Position numbers and translations under genes: made by a program | The notes under the pieces: model-generated | Database searches by the model: none | Told to the model about the DNA's origin: nothing | What the model saw: the letters and a program-made list of their open reading frames with translations, nothing else | DNA from: Rhizobium sp. SL86 | GTDB lineage: Bacteria; Pseudomonadota; Alphaproteobacteria; Rhizobiales; Rhizobiaceae | Reading direction: 5' to 3' | Assembly: GCF_026672545.1 (NCBI RefSeq) | Contig: NZ_JAPPRJ010000009.1 | Location: 62,001 to 126,000 of the forward strand | Length of the DNA stretch: 64,000 nucleotides | In this document: positions 39,951-48,360 of the stretch, piece after piece | Position numbering within the stretch: position 1 is the first letter of the stretch | How the letters are laid out: every line of letters begins with the position of its first letter

Positions 39951-40283
39951 ATGAAGACGCTTGTTCTCGCGCTCGGCCTTGCCGTGTGCGCAGCAATTCC
40001 TGCATCCGCCAGCGATTATGCATTTCGCCTGCACAATCGCGCCGAGGGTTACACCATCAACGGATTTTACACCTATCAGAACGGCCAATGGAGCGATAAC
40101 TGGCTGAACAGCCGCATCCGGCCGGGCGAGGCCGCCGATATGGACTGGTTCAGCAATGAGGGCGATTGCGTCGTGCCCTTCCGTGTCAGCTGGGACAATT
40201 ACGGCGCCGATGACTTCAAGATAGACTGGTGCAAGGGCGTCGACAACATCTACATGAAGGACAAGGGCTTCAGCTGGGATTGA
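39951..40283 (+). CDS. Small exported protein, function unknown
   Basis: This 110-residue protein starts at the ATG at 39951, giving MKTLVLALGLAVCAAIPASA with a cleavable signal peptide (SASA-SDY). The mature part, about 90 residues, is rich in Trp, Tyr, Asp and Asn, and has two cysteines (GDCVVPF, DWCKGVDN) that could form a disulfide. It is acidic and probably periplasmic or secreted. Family not recognised. Confidence 0.75.
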   Translation: MKTLVLALGLAVCAAIPASASDYAFRLHNRAEGYTINGFYTYQNGQWSDNWLNSRIRPGEAADMDWFSNEGDCVVPFRVSWDNYGADDFKIDWCKGVDNIYMKDKGFSWD

Positions 40284-40358
40284 TCCCGCACCGAAGTGCT
40301 TGTCCTTCAGGCGTGCCGGTTGGGGGGCTTGCCGGCACGCCACTTCAAACATCGGGGG

Positions 40359-40727
40359 TCAAAGGGGCTTGATCAGGCCCTTGTAGGCCTCCTGCAATTG
40401 CTGCATGCGAACCGCATAGGCCTTTTGCAGGCAGTCGGCATCACCGCCGCAGGCCTGGCGCGTCTTCAGCCAGGCCGACTGGTCGTCGCGCAGGATGTCG
40501 CGATTGCCCATCGGCATCAGGCCGGTCAGAAGCTCGAAGGTCGTCGCCATCTTCACGTCCATGTCGTTCAGGCCACGGTCCTCGCAGATCACCTTTTCAT
40601 CCGCGGCAAGATCCGGGCGGTCACAATCGAAACTCGCCGCCTGCGCCTCCGGTGCTGGTGAAGAGAAGGATGCCGCAGCCGCCACCAGCAGGGTGAGCGC
40701 GGTTGCCCGCAACGTGATGGAAATCAT
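40359..40727 (-). CDS. LprI-like / DUF1311 periplasmic protein
   Basis: This 122-residue protein has a signal peptide (cleavage near EAQA-ASFDC). The mature part has four cysteines in the family pattern SFDCDRPDLAADEKVICEDR, then LRDDQSAWLKTRQACGGDAD and CLQKAYAVRMQQL, typical of the lysozyme-inhibitor LprI N-terminal/DUF1311 family. GGAG precedes the ATG. The lysozyme-inhibitor role is known for some relatives only. Confidence 0.87.
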   Translation of the reverse strand: MISITLRATALTLLVAAAASFSSPAPEAQAASFDCDRPDLAADEKVICEDRGLNDMDVKMATTFELLTGLMPMGNRDILRDDQSAWLKTRQACGGDADCLQKAYAVRMQQLQEAYKGLIKPL

Positions 40728-40935
40728 GCCTGTCGTCTCCGTTGTCGCGGATGACTACGCAGCAGCCGGGATTCGGTTCCAGAGAGCGTTTTGACGGCGC
40801 CCGGTCGCTTGGCTTTGGCCAACAGCCTTCCTATCTCTTGGCGCACTGCCGGAGGAATCTCTCCATTTTCGGCCATCTTTCATTTCTAGCCTACCGCGCT
40901 AAAAGTCCAACTGCCGGTCATTCAAGAGGAATCAT

Positions 40936-42336
40936 ATGCCAAGCCTGCAAAAGAGCGTTACCGCCTGTCTGCTTCTTCTGACGATCGTGCTGCCCTTGCC
41001 GGCGCTGGCTCAGGACAAGTCCGTTCCGGCGAGCCGCGCCGAGATGCAGCTCTCCTTTGCGCCGCTGGTCAAGCAGACGGCCGGTGCCGTCGTCAACGTC
41101 TATGCCGAGCGCGTGGTTCAGCGTACCAACCCCTTTGCCGGCGATCCCTTCTTCGAGCAGTTCTTCGGCCAGCGGATGCCGAACCGTTCGGAAAAACAGT
41201 CGTCGCTCGGCTCCGGTGTCATCGTCTCCCACAATGGCCTGGTGGTCACCAACAACCACGTCATCCAGGGAGCGGACGACATCAAGATCGCGCTCGCCGA
41301 TGGCCGGGAATTTCCCTGCGAGGTTCTGCTGAAGGATGAAAGCGTCGATCTCGCGGTATTGAAGATCAAGGCGAAGGAAGATTTTCCGGTGCTTGCGATC
41401 GGCAATTCCGACGCGGTCGAGGTGGGGGATCTGGTGCTGGCCATCGGCAACCCCTTCGGTGTCGGCCAGACGGTGACAAGCGGCATTGTCTCGGCCCTTG
41501 CCCGCACCCAGGTGACCGACGGCGATGTCGGTTTCTTCATCCAGACGGATGCCTCGATCAATCCGGGCAATTCCGGCGGCGCGCTGATGAACATGAACGG
41601 CGAGCTGATCGGCATCAATACGGCGATCTTTTCGCGTGGTGGCGGTTCGAACGGCATCGGTTTTGCGATTCCGGCCAATCTCGTCAAGGTGTTCCTGACG
41701 GCTGCGGAACAGGGCAAGAAGAGTTTTGAGCGGCCATATGTCGGCGCGACCTTTCAGGCGGTCACCTCCGATGTCGCCGAGGCGCTGGGCCTCAAGGCGG
41801 CGCGCGGGGCGCTCGTGGTGGCCGTGACGCGCGGCAGCCCCGCCGACAAGGCGGGCGTGAAGCCCGGCGAAGTGGTGCTTGCCGTCAACGGCATTCCCGT
41901 CGAACACCCGGATGCGCTCGCTTACCGGTTGACGACGGTCGGGCTCGGTGGAACGGCGGCGCTGACGGTCGCCGAAGGGCGCCAGGAGCGGCAGCTGGAG
42001 CTCGCGCTTGGCGCTGCACCGGAGACCGTTCCGCGCGATGAGCGGCTGATCGATGGCCGTAATCCCTTTGCGGGCACGAAGGTCGCCAACCTTTCGCCGC
42101 GCATCGCGACCGAACTGCATCTGCCCTCCGACAAGACGGGCGTCGTGATCACCGATGTGGTGCGCGGTTCGCCCGCCGCACGGCTTGGTTTCCAGCCGGG
42201 GGACATCATGGTGGCGATCAACGGCGATCCGGTGCCGTCCACCAAGGCGATGGAAGCGCTGGTGGCCGATAATCCCGGCTTCTGGCGGGTCGAGATCGAG
42301 CGGGGTGGCCAGCGCATCCGCCAGTTCTTCCGATGA
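40936..42336 (+). CDS. Do/DegQ-type periplasmic serine endoprotease
   Basis: This is an envelope quality-control protease of 466 residues with a Sec signal peptide (cleavage after PALA). The trypsin-like domain has the complete triad: His108 (VVTNNHVIQG), Asp138 (ESVDLAVL) and Ser213 (INPGNSGGALMN). Two PDZ domains follow (about 260-350 and 370-460). GAGGAAT precedes the ATG. The stop overlaps the rarA ATG by four bases, coupling an envelope protease to a replication-repair protein, an arrangement seen in related rhizobia. Confidence 0.95.
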   Translation: MPSLQKSVTACLLLLTIVLPLPALAQDKSVPASRAEMQLSFAPLVKQTAGAVVNVYAERVVQRTNPFAGDPFFEQFFGQRMPNRSEKQSSLGSGVIVSHNGLVVTNNHVIQGADDIKIALADGREFPCEVLLKDESVDLAVLKIKAKEDFPVLAIGNSDAVEVGDLVLAIGNPFGVGQTVTSGIVSALARTQVTDGDVGFFIQTDASINPGNSGGALMNMNGELIGINTAIFSRGGGSNGIGFAIPANLVKVFLTAAEQGKKSFERPYVGATFQAVTSDVAEALGLKAARGALVVAVTRGSPADKAGVKPGEVVLAVNGIPVEHPDALAYRLTTVGLGGTAALTVAEGRQERQLELALGAAPETVPRDERLIDGRNPFAGTKVANLSPRIATELHLPSDKTGVVITDVVRGSPAARLGFQPGDIMVAINGDPVPSTKAMEALVADNPGFWRVEIERGGQRIRQFFR

Positions 42337-43649
42337 GCGGCGATCTGTTTGCATCGCGCATTCCAGACGCGGTCGCGAGCCGACGGCCGCTCGCCGATCG
42401 CCTGCGCCCGACGACACTCTCCGAGGTCACCGGCCAGCCGCATTTGACCGGCGAAGACGGCGTTTTGCGCCGGATGATCGCTTCGGGGTCGCTCGGTTCG
42501 ATGATCTTCTGGGGACCGCCCGGCACCGGCAAGACGACGGTGGCACGGCTTCTCTCCGGCGAGGCGGGGCTGGCCTTCGAACAGATCTCGGCGATCTTTT
42601 CCGGTGTCGCGGACTTAAAGAAGGTGTTCGAGGCCGCCCGCATGCGCCGCCTCGAGGGCCGCCAGACGCTGCTCTTCGTCGACGAGATCCATCGTTTCAA
42701 CCGCGCCCAGCAGGACAGTTTTTTGCCGGTAATGGAAGATGGCACCGTCATCCTGGTCGGCGCCACGACGGAAAATCCGAGTTTCGAGCTGAACGCCGCT
42801 CTTCTGTCGCGCGCCCGTGTTCTGACATTCCGTGCCCATGACGAAGAAAGCCTTGCGGAACTTCTGTCCCGTGCCGAGCAGGCGGAAGCACGGCCGCTGC
42901 CTTTGACCGGTGAGGCGCGTGCGGCGCTCGTGCGCATGGCGGACGGCGATGGACGGGCGGTGCTGACGCTTGCCGAAGAGGTGTGGCGTGCAGCACGCGA
43001 TGGCGAGGTCTTCGATACCGAGGGCCTCACACGCATCGTGCAGCGCCGGGCGCCGGTCTATGATAAGGCGCAGGACGGGCACTACAATCTGATTTCCGCC
43101 CTGCACAAGTCGGTACGTGGGTCCGATCCGGATGCCGCACTTTATTACCTCTGCCGGATGTTCGATGCGGGCGAGGATCCGCTTTATCTCGGCCGGCGGC
43201 TGGTGCGTATGGCGGTGGAGGATATCGGCCTTGCCGATCCGCAGGCGCTTGTCATCTGCAATGCGGCGAAGGACGCTTATGATTATCTCGGTTCGCCCGA
43301 GGGAGAACTGGCGCTCGCCGAAGCCTGCGTTTATCTCGCGACCGCGCCGAAATCGAACGGCGTCTATACCGCCTACAAGGCGGCGATGCGGGCGGCCAAG
43401 GAACACGGCTCGCTGCTGCCGCCAAAGCATATCCTGAATGCGCCCACCAAACTGATGAAGGGCGAGGGGTACGGCGACGGTTACCTCTACGATCACGATC
43501 AGCCGGATGCCTTTTCCGGCCAGGATTATTTTCCGGAAAAGCTGGGCCGGCAGACCTTCTACGATCCGCCGGAACGTGGTTTTGAACGGGAAATCCGCAA
43601 ACGCCTGGACTGGTGGGCGAAACTGCGCCGCGAACGCGGCGGCAGCTGA
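42333..43649 (+). CDS. rarA: RarA/MgsA replication-associated recombination ATPase
   Basis: RarA is a clamp-loader-like AAA+ ATPase acting at stalled forks. The 438-residue product has Walker A GPPGTGKTT near residue 61, Walker B LLFVDEIHRFN, sensor GATTENPSFELNAALLSRAR, and the C-terminal MgsA/RarA tetramerisation region (LDWWAKLR at the end). It overlaps the upstream protease gene by four bases (ATGA). Confidence 0.95.
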   Translation: MSGDLFASRIPDAVASRRPLADRLRPTTLSEVTGQPHLTGEDGVLRRMIASGSLGSMIFWGPPGTGKTTVARLLSGEAGLAFEQISAIFSGVADLKKVFEAARMRRLEGRQTLLFVDEIHRFNRAQQDSFLPVMEDGTVILVGATTENPSFELNAALLSRARVLTFRAHDEESLAELLSRAEQAEARPLPLTGEARAALVRMADGDGRAVLTLAEEVWRAARDGEVFDTEGLTRIVQRRAPVYDKAQDGHYNLISALHKSVRGSDPDAALYYLCRMFDAGEDPLYLGRRLVRMAVEDIGLADPQALVICNAAKDAYDYLGSPEGELALAEACVYLATAPKSNGVYTAYKAAMRAAKEHGSLLPPKHILNAPTKLMKGEGYGDGYLYDHDQPDAFSGQDYFPEKLGRQTFYDPPERGFEREIRKRLDWWAKLRRERGGS

Positions 43650-43661
43650 CGGCTCAGCCGG

Positions 43662-43979
43662 TCAGGACGCCTTCTGCTGGCGGGGTGCTGCAGCCGCCGG
43701 TGCGGCGATCATCTTGACCGAGGATTCCGCCAGGCCCGCATGACCTTCCGCATCGACGATCAGGTGCCAGTGACCGCTTTCCGGGATCACGATGCGCACC
43801 GGCGATTTTTTCGCGACGCCGCCCGTGTACTTGAAATCCAGTTTTTCGGAGAAGCGCTGGAAGTTGCCGGGCGTCAGCAGACGCACATTGTTGACCGCCG
43901 ACAGCGTGACTTCGACCGTGGTCCCAGCGCGGAGCTGCTTGAGATCATAATGGGTGAAGCGGAAAGTCTGAGCTGCCAT
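43662..43979 (-). CDS. DUF1883-family protein
   Basis: This 105-residue protein starts MAAQTFRFTHYDLKQLRAGT at 43979 with GGAGG upstream. The RAGTTVEVTLSAVNNVRLLT and SGHWHLIVDAEGHAGL segments match the DUF1883 fold, a small beta-rich domain sometimes attached to TIR domains. It stands alone here, convergent with rarA with a 12-base gap. Function is unknown. Confidence 0.85.
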   Translation of the reverse strand: MAAQTFRFTHYDLKQLRAGTTVEVTLSAVNNVRLLTPGNFQRFSEKLDFKYTGGVAKKSPVRIVIPESGHWHLIVDAEGHAGLAESSVKMIAAPAAAAPRQQKAS

Positions 43980-44336
43980 AAAAATCCTCCGTGGTCTGCC
44001 ATGTTGCGGCGAGATTAGATCCCGGAAGTTAAGGAACGGTGGAACCAAACCACCAAGCTTTCGTTGATTGTTTGAGCGACGGCAAAGAGCCTCGCGCAGA
44101 ATACGGACCCGGTTCCCCTGCTACGGTCCACAAAAACGAGAAGAATGACTCCAGTCTACTACCCCCGTTTGCGTCTCCCCTGCGCAGGCGGGGGTTTTCT
44201 TGTTGTGTCGCCGCCTGCAACCTTGAAGCCATCGCCCGGATGACAACGAGGGAAGGGATTCCCGCCTTCGCCGTCCGCCGATCCGTTTCCGCCGACCTCT
44301 GGCGGATAGAGGCGTGGCTGCCCTATAAGGATCGCC
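43980..44336. other. Gene-free interval holding an orphan terminator
   Basis: These 357 bases lie between the divergent DUF1883 (-) and cytochrome c (+) genes. The left part must carry the DUF1883 promoter. A strong + strand terminator sits at 44162-44202 although no + strand gene ends here. No clear promoter hexamers were found for a separate + strand transcript. Confidence 0.5.
44162..44202 (+). terminator. Orphan Rho-independent terminator, possible small-RNA 3' end
   Basis: CCCCCG (44162-44167) pairs with CGGGGG (44189-44194), extended inward by up to six pairs including two G-T, and is followed by TTTTCTTGTTG. It points to the right. The nearest upstream + gene, rarA, ends 500 bases earlier across an opposing gene, so the terminator either ends rarA readthrough or belongs to an unannotated short transcript beginning around 44000-44080. 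Confidence 0.7.
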
Positions 44337-44750
44337 ATGTTCGATCAATCTCGCCATCGGCCTGTCGCGGTCTTCTGTCGCCTCTCTTGTGTCGTGCTTG
44401 CCAGCGCATGGGCGTGTGCAGCGCCTGCCATTGCCGCCGATGTGGAGAAGGGCAGGGCGACCTATCGCACCGCCTGTGCGTCCTGCCATGCCGTCACCGA
44501 CGATGCGAACATCTTTGGCCCGCACCTGAAGGGCGTTTACGGTCGCCCGGCCGCAAGCGTGGCGGACTATGCCTATTCGGACGCAATGAAGGCCGCGGGC
44601 GAGGGTGGTCTCGTCTGGGACGAGGCGGCGCTGTCAACCTTTCTGTCAAAACCGTCGAAGCTGGTGCCGGGCACCAAGATGCGGTTTTTCGGGTTCTGGT
44701 TCCAGTCCGAGATCGATGACGTGATCGCCTATCTGAAGGCCAATCCGTAA
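44337..44750 (+). CDS. Small class-I c-type cytochrome
   Basis: This 137-residue periplasmic electron carrier has a signal peptide (cleavage near AIA-ADVEKG). Heme attachment is CASCH at residues 47-51 and the sixth ligand is Met115 in KLVPGTKM. The WxQxxxDxxAYL-type C-terminal helix is present (WFQSEIDDVIAYLKANP). It resembles the cytochrome c-550/c2 group. Redox partner unknown; it stands alone. Confidence 0.93.
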   Translation: MFDQSRHRPVAVFCRLSCVVLASAWACAAPAIAADVEKGRATYRTACASCHAVTDDANIFGPHLKGVYGRPAASVADYAYSDAMKAAGEGGLVWDEAALSTFLSKPSKLVPGTKMRFFGFWFQSEIDDVIAYLKANP

Positions 44751-44992
44751 GGCGCAACGGCACGTTTTCCACAGGCTCACGCGGGCGTGACCGTCGAAGG
44801 CGGCACTTCCTTGTGGCCCGGCCCGTCTGGTTAAGGATGTGTTTATACATTCGTGAAAAATGAATGGGTCAGGTGCGGGACATCTCTGCGGTGAAGGGGC
44901 CAAGTGGGCCGCAGACCGTGATCCCGGGGCGGCAAAGCCCGATGTTTCGCCTGCGCGTCCACCGCATGCAGGCTGTGTATGGAGTTTTCGAC

Positions 44993-45634
44993 ATGAACAG
45001 ATACCCGCTTGCCCTGGCCTTCGCGGCCACTCTTCTTTCCACTGCGTCCTTCGCCTCGCTTGCCTCCGCCGCCGACCTCACCTCCTATCAGGCGCCGCCG
45101 AGCTACAGCGAACCCACCTCCTCCGGCAGCGACTGGACCGGCGCTTATGTCGGTGCGCATGGCGGTGTTGCCTCGCGCAAACTCAACCTGTTTTCCGGCG
45201 GCAATGGCGGCGTCGTTGGCGTCCAGGGCGGCTACAATGCCGATGTCGGCGGCATGGTCGTCGGCGGTGAGGGCGAAGTGTCCTACCTCGGCGATACCGA
45301 GGTGAAGGTCAACGGCGGCAGCCTGAAGGAACGCCACCGTCTTGCCGTGAAGGGCAAGGCCGGCATGCCGCTCGACCAGACGCTTGTGTACGGAACGGCC
45401 GGTGTGGCGATGACCAACATGCGCGACAACGGTGCGGTGTCCGGTCCGGATGGCTGGAAGCCCGGTTACATCGTCGGTGCCGGCATCGAGCAGAAGCTGA
45501 ACGAGAAGATTTCCGCCAAGGTGGAATACAACTACACCAGCACGCCGAATGTGCGCAGCACCGTTGCCGGCGTCAGCTCGGAAAAGGACGTCAGCGATCA
45601 CGCCGTCCGGCTGGGCCTGAACTACAAGTTCTAA
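44993..45634 (+). CDS. Outer-membrane beta-barrel protein (Omp25/porin-like family)
   Basis: This 213-residue protein starts at the ATG at 44993 with GGAG 8 bases upstream. It has a signal peptide (cleavage near ASA-ADLTSY), a short proline/serine linker, then an eight-strand barrel beginning WTGAYVGAHGGVAS and ending with the typical C-terminal aromatic strand DHAVRLGLNYKF. In rhizobia and brucellae this family holds the outer membrane surface. A terminator follows. Confidence 0.88.
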   Translation: MNRYPLALAFAATLLSTASFASLASAADLTSYQAPPSYSEPTSSGSDWTGAYVGAHGGVASRKLNLFSGGNGGVVGVQGGYNADVGGMVVGGEGEVSYLGDTEVKVNGGSLKERHRLAVKGKAGMPLDQTLVYGTAGVAMTNMRDNGAVSGPDGWKPGYIVGAGIEQKLNEKISAKVEYNYTSTPNVRSTVAGVSSEKDVSDHAVRLGLNYKF

Positions 45635-45666
45635 GTGCCCGTCCGGTTTCGGACGACTGAGTTCCG

Positions 45667-45699
45667 CGGCTCTCCCGGTTTTCCGGGGGAGCCGTTTTT
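45667..45699 (+). terminator. Rho-independent terminator of the outer-membrane protein gene
   Basis: This is a 12-bp stem with one G-T pair (45667-45678 with 45683-45694), loop TTTT, then TTTTT. It lies 32 bases after the stop codon. Confidence 0.9.
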
Positions 45700-45854
45700 G
45701 ATGAAACGGGCCTGCCGGCCGTATTTTTGCCATACACCGCCGCTGACTGCCCCTTTCGCCGCGGCGCTGCCTTTTTGCCAGTGTTAGTCTTGCGCGCGAT
45801 TCGCCGCCTCCGGGGTGGAGGGGTGACGCGCGGTTTCGATCGAAGGAGAATGGA

Positions 45855-46826
45855 ATGACCGACGCCAAGAGCGGTATTTCTGCATTGCGGCCGCACATCA
45901 CCGTCATTGGCGTGGGCGGCGGCGGCGGCAATGCCATCAACAACATGATTACCGAGGAACTGGCGGGCGTGGAATTCATCGCCGCCAATACCGACGCGCA
46001 GGTGCTCGCCACCTCGAAGGCGACCCGCCGCATCCAGCTCGGCGCGCATGTGACCGCCGGTCTCGGCGCCGGTTCGCATCCGGATGTCGGCCAGGCGGCG
46101 GCGGAGGAATCGATCGAGGAGATCATGAACGAGCTCGCCGGCTCGCACATGTGTTTCGTCACCGCCGGCATGGGTGGCGGCACCGGCACGGGGGCAGCCC
46201 CGGTGATTGCGCGCGCCGCCCGCAATGCCGGCATCCTGACGGTCGGCGTGGTGACAAAACCCTTCTCCTTCGAGGGCAACCGCCGCATGCGCATGGCCGA
46301 AGCCGGCATCGAGGCGCTGCGCGAGGCCGCCGATACCGTCATCGTCATTCCGAACCAGAACCTTTTTCGCATTGCCGATGCCAAGACCACCTTTTCCGAC
46401 GCCTTCATGACCGCCGACCGCGTGCTGTTTGCCGGTGTCGGCTGCATCACCGACCTGATCGTCAAGGAAGGCCTGATCAATCTCGATTTTGCCGACGTGA
46501 AATCGGTCATGCGCGGCATGGGCCGGGCGATGATGGGCACCGGCGAGGCGGAAGGCCAGAACCGGGCGATGCGCGCGGCGGAAGCGGCCATCGCCAACCC
46601 GCTGCTCGACGACATTTCCGTCCACGGCGCCCGCGGCGTGCTGATCTCGATCTCCGGCGGCTCCGACATGACGCTGTTCGAGGTGGACGAGGCGGCCAGC
46701 CGCATCCGCGACGAGGTGCAGGACGAGGCCGACATCGTCGTCGGCGCCATCTTCGACCGCAACCTCGACGGCCGCTTCCGGGTGTCCGTGGTGGCGACGG
46801 GGCTCGAGGGCCGGCTCGCGGCCTAA
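45855..46826 (+). CDS. ftsZ2: FtsZ2, short second FtsZ
   Basis: This tubulin-like GTPase of 323 residues contains only the polymerising core. The G-loop is at 17-30 ([14 protein letters not shown]), the tubulin signature GGGTGTG at 107-113, and the T7 synergy loop [14 protein letters not shown] from 206 is intact, so GTP binding and polymerisation look possible. It ends [10 protein letters not shown] and lacks the long linker and the C-terminal peptide that binds FtsA. Rhizobia carry such a truncated paralogue besides the main ftsZ of the division cluster. GAAGGAG precedes the ATG; monocistronic. Confidence 0.93.
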   Translation: MTDAKSGISALRPHITVIGVGGGGGNAINNMITEELAGVEFIAANTDAQVLATSKATRRIQLGAHVTAGLGAGSHPDVGQAAAEESIEEIMNELAGSHMCFVTAGMGGGTGTGAAPVIARAARNAGILTVGVVTKPFSFEGNRRMRMAEAGIEALREAADTVIVIPNQNLFRIADAKTTFSDAFMTADRVLFAGVGCITDLIVKEGLINLDFADVKSVMRGMGRAMMGTGEAEGQNRAMRAAEAAIANPLLDDISVHGARGVLISISGGSDMTLFEVDEAASRIRDEVQDEADIVVGAIFDRNLDGRFRVSVVATGLEGRLAA

Positions 46827-46850
46827 GGGCTTTCGGGGGCGGTGTTTGCC

Positions 46851-46890
46851 CCTCACCCTAACCCTCTCCCCGTCTGGACGGGGAGAGGGG
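46851..46890. repeat. REP-like palindrome, copy 1
   Basis: This begins CCTCACCCTAACCCTCTCCC and forms a perfect 13-bp stem (46862-46874 with 46877-46889). The left arm, CTCACCCTAACCCTCTCCCC, is identical to that of copy 2 at 47110, but here the right arm is cut short after GGGGAGAGGGG. Confidence 0.8.
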
Positions 46891-47109
46891 ACGTGCCCCG
46901 CGCCGGGGTATGGTTTCCCGGATCGCTCGGTGCCTGATCCGGTGAACGTTTGCCTTGGTCGCAGGATTGCCATCGCGCGTATGGCAACGGATTCTCTTTC
47001 CGGTTTGCTTGCGTATTTGAGAGAACGGTCAACGCGCACCACGATAGCGCAAGACGGTTGACCGCCCTGACCGCCCTGATCGCGCTGGCGGCTTGCTCCG
47101 CCGCCGTGG

Positions 47110-47155
47110 CTCACCCTAACCCTCTCCCCGCCTGCGGGGAGAGGGTTAGGGTGAG
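47110..47155. repeat. REP-like palindrome, copy 2 (22-bp arms)
   Basis: This is a perfect inverted repeat: 22 bases at 47110-47131 mirrored at 47134-47155 with two central bases. The arm is CTCACCCTAACCCTCTCCCC plus GC. It is the complete version of copy 1. Such palindromes are dispersed in many proteobacterial genomes. Confidence 0.85.
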
Positions 47156-47188
47156 GTGCTTTACGGATGCAGAGGGAGCCGACCTGGC

Positions 47189-47339
47189 TCAAACACCAGC
47201 GAGTGTCTCGCCCTTGCCCAGCGCCGCAGCCGTGTCCTCCGGATGGGCGGCAATCACCTTGAGGTAAGCCCGCGCCGTATGGTCCGGCACGGAGCGGCCC
47301 TGTTCCCAGTCACGGAGCGTGCCGAGCTTTCTGAAGGGG
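47189..47339 (-). pseudogene. Remnant of an antitoxin-like HTH protein
   Basis: On the - strand the frame ending at TGA 47189-47191 reads KLGTLRDWEQGRSVPDHTAR then AYLKVIAAHPEDTA. This is the characteristic C-terminal half of the XRE-type antitoxin/NadS-like group (TLRDWEQGR..PD..ARAYLKVI). An in-frame stop lies just upstream of the fragment, and the N-terminal HTH helices and any start codon are missing. No toxin gene is recognised beside it. Confidence 0.7.
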
Positions 47340-47350
47340 AACGTGCAAAT

Positions 47351-47596
47351 TCACCGTTTCAGTGTCGTCGTCATGGGGCTCGTGTCGCGCATTATCATTT
47401 TCCACATTTTCTCCCTCTCTAGGAGAACGAGTTCATAAAGCCTAGCTTCCCATTCGGCGTCGTGGCTAATGCAGGCATCCTTGAAGCGTTCAAGATCGTC
47501 GTGCCTCTGCTGAAGTGTTGCGGGTTCCTCCTGGAAAGTGGACATTGCGTGGGCATTGACTGCGCGCAACTGATTGATCGTGATGTAGTTTGTCAT
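47351..47596 (-). CDS. Possible orphan protein, 81 residues
   Basis: This is an ORF from the ATG at 47596 (MTNYITINQLRAVNAHAMST) ending in TTTLKR. It is hydrophilic, probably helical, with no signal or membrane segment. Local GC is lower than the neighbours. An AGGA lies 13 bases upstream, which is too far for a strong site. It sits between the antitoxin remnant and a GIY-YIG gene in a mosaic region, and may not be expressed. Confidence 0.35.
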   Translation of the reverse strand: MTNYITINQLRAVNAHAMSTFQEEPATLQQRHDDLERFKDACISHDAEWEARLYELVLLEREKMWKMIMRDTSPMTTTLKR

Positions 47597-47809
47597 AACT
47601 GCCGATATCCTGTTGAGGTCTGAGTGGTGCGGCCTAGAGTTCAGCATCGATTTGGAGTTGCCGCTCCTCCGCTCAGGAGGAGCTAGCCATCCCATTATTC
47701 TATAGTGCACCAGATTATATCTGTTCTCTTTATGTTCTTTTCAAGGGAGTAACCGCGGATATGGAGGCGCCTATCGGCGCCATTCCTTCCACTGCGCTGT
47801 CTGAATTCT

Positions 47810-48094
47810 CTACCAAAGCTCCGGATACAGATCTCGCCAGTCCGGATTGAAGCCTTCGATCAACTCGATCTTCCATTTTCGATACCAGCGCTTCAGGGAT
47901 TTTTCCCGCTGGATCGCCGTGGCGATACTGTCGTGTTCCTCATACCACACAAGAAGATTGCATCCGTATTTGCTGGCGAAGCCCGGAGCGATCGCTTCGC
48001 GATGTTCCCAGATCCTGCGCTCGAGGTCGGAGGTTACGCCAATGTAGAGCGTTCCGCGTTTGTGGTTGGTGATGATGTAAACATATCCCGCCAT
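47810..48094 (-). CDS. GIY-YIG nuclease-fold protein
   Basis: This 94-residue single-domain protein has the start MAGYVYIITNHKRGTLYIGV at 48094; a longer frame upstream runs through a repeat and is not used. The GIY-YIG pattern is YVYIIT..TLYIGVTSDLERRIWEHR, followed by the YKWRKW-like KRWYRKWKIELIEGFNPDWR tail of the small YhbQ/UPF0213-type group. Functions of these small proteins are mostly unknown, and nuclease activity is not shown for most. Often found near repeats, as here. Confidence 0.87.
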   Translation of the reverse strand: MAGYVYIITNHKRGTLYIGVTSDLERRIWEHREAIAPGFASKYGCNLLVWYEEHDSIATAIQREKSLKRWYRKWKIELIEGFNPDWRDLYPELW

Positions 48095-48113
48095 ACGTGC
48101 ATCATGCTCGTGC

Positions 48114-48143
48114 GTGGATCCTCGGGTCAAGCCCGAGGATGAC
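48114..48143 (+). repeat. Alphaproteobacterial palindromic repeat, copy A
   Basis: GTGGATCCTCGGGTCAAGCC followed by CGAGGATGAC. The core CCTCGGGTCAAGCCCGAGG is a near-perfect palindrome. It is the exact reverse complement of copy B at 48361-48390. Dispersed intergenic repeats with this GGATCCTCGGGTCAAG pattern are common in alphaproteobacteria. Confidence 0.85.
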
Positions 48144-48360
48144 AACCGCGTGAGGCTTGCCTGAGGATGGCGAGAACGTTGGGCCCCGAGGATGATGACC
48201 GCATAAGGTGTTTCCATGGATGATGCTCTCTAAAGTCTCTGCCGTGGAGCATCGTCGTTAGAGATCTGGCGGAGGATGATCCCTGCCGAGGCGAACTGCA
48301 GGTATCTCCCTTTTGGCGGATGAGGGGCATGTCTTGGGTGGGTGGCATCTCCCATCCTCC

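Larger units (their letters stand above)
46827..47188. other. Non-coding interval between ftsZ2 and the HTH remnant
   Basis: These 362 bases hold two REP-like palindromes (listed separately) and otherwise low-complexity C/G-rich sequence such as the duplicated GACCGCCCT near 47061-47080. No open frame has convincing codon use. Confidence 0.5.

Noticed and set aside
44039-44719. 226-codon + strand frame across the orphan terminator and into the cytochrome gene
   Set aside because: It runs through a strong intrinsic terminator and overlaps the cytochrome c gene in another frame; there is no ribosome-binding site.
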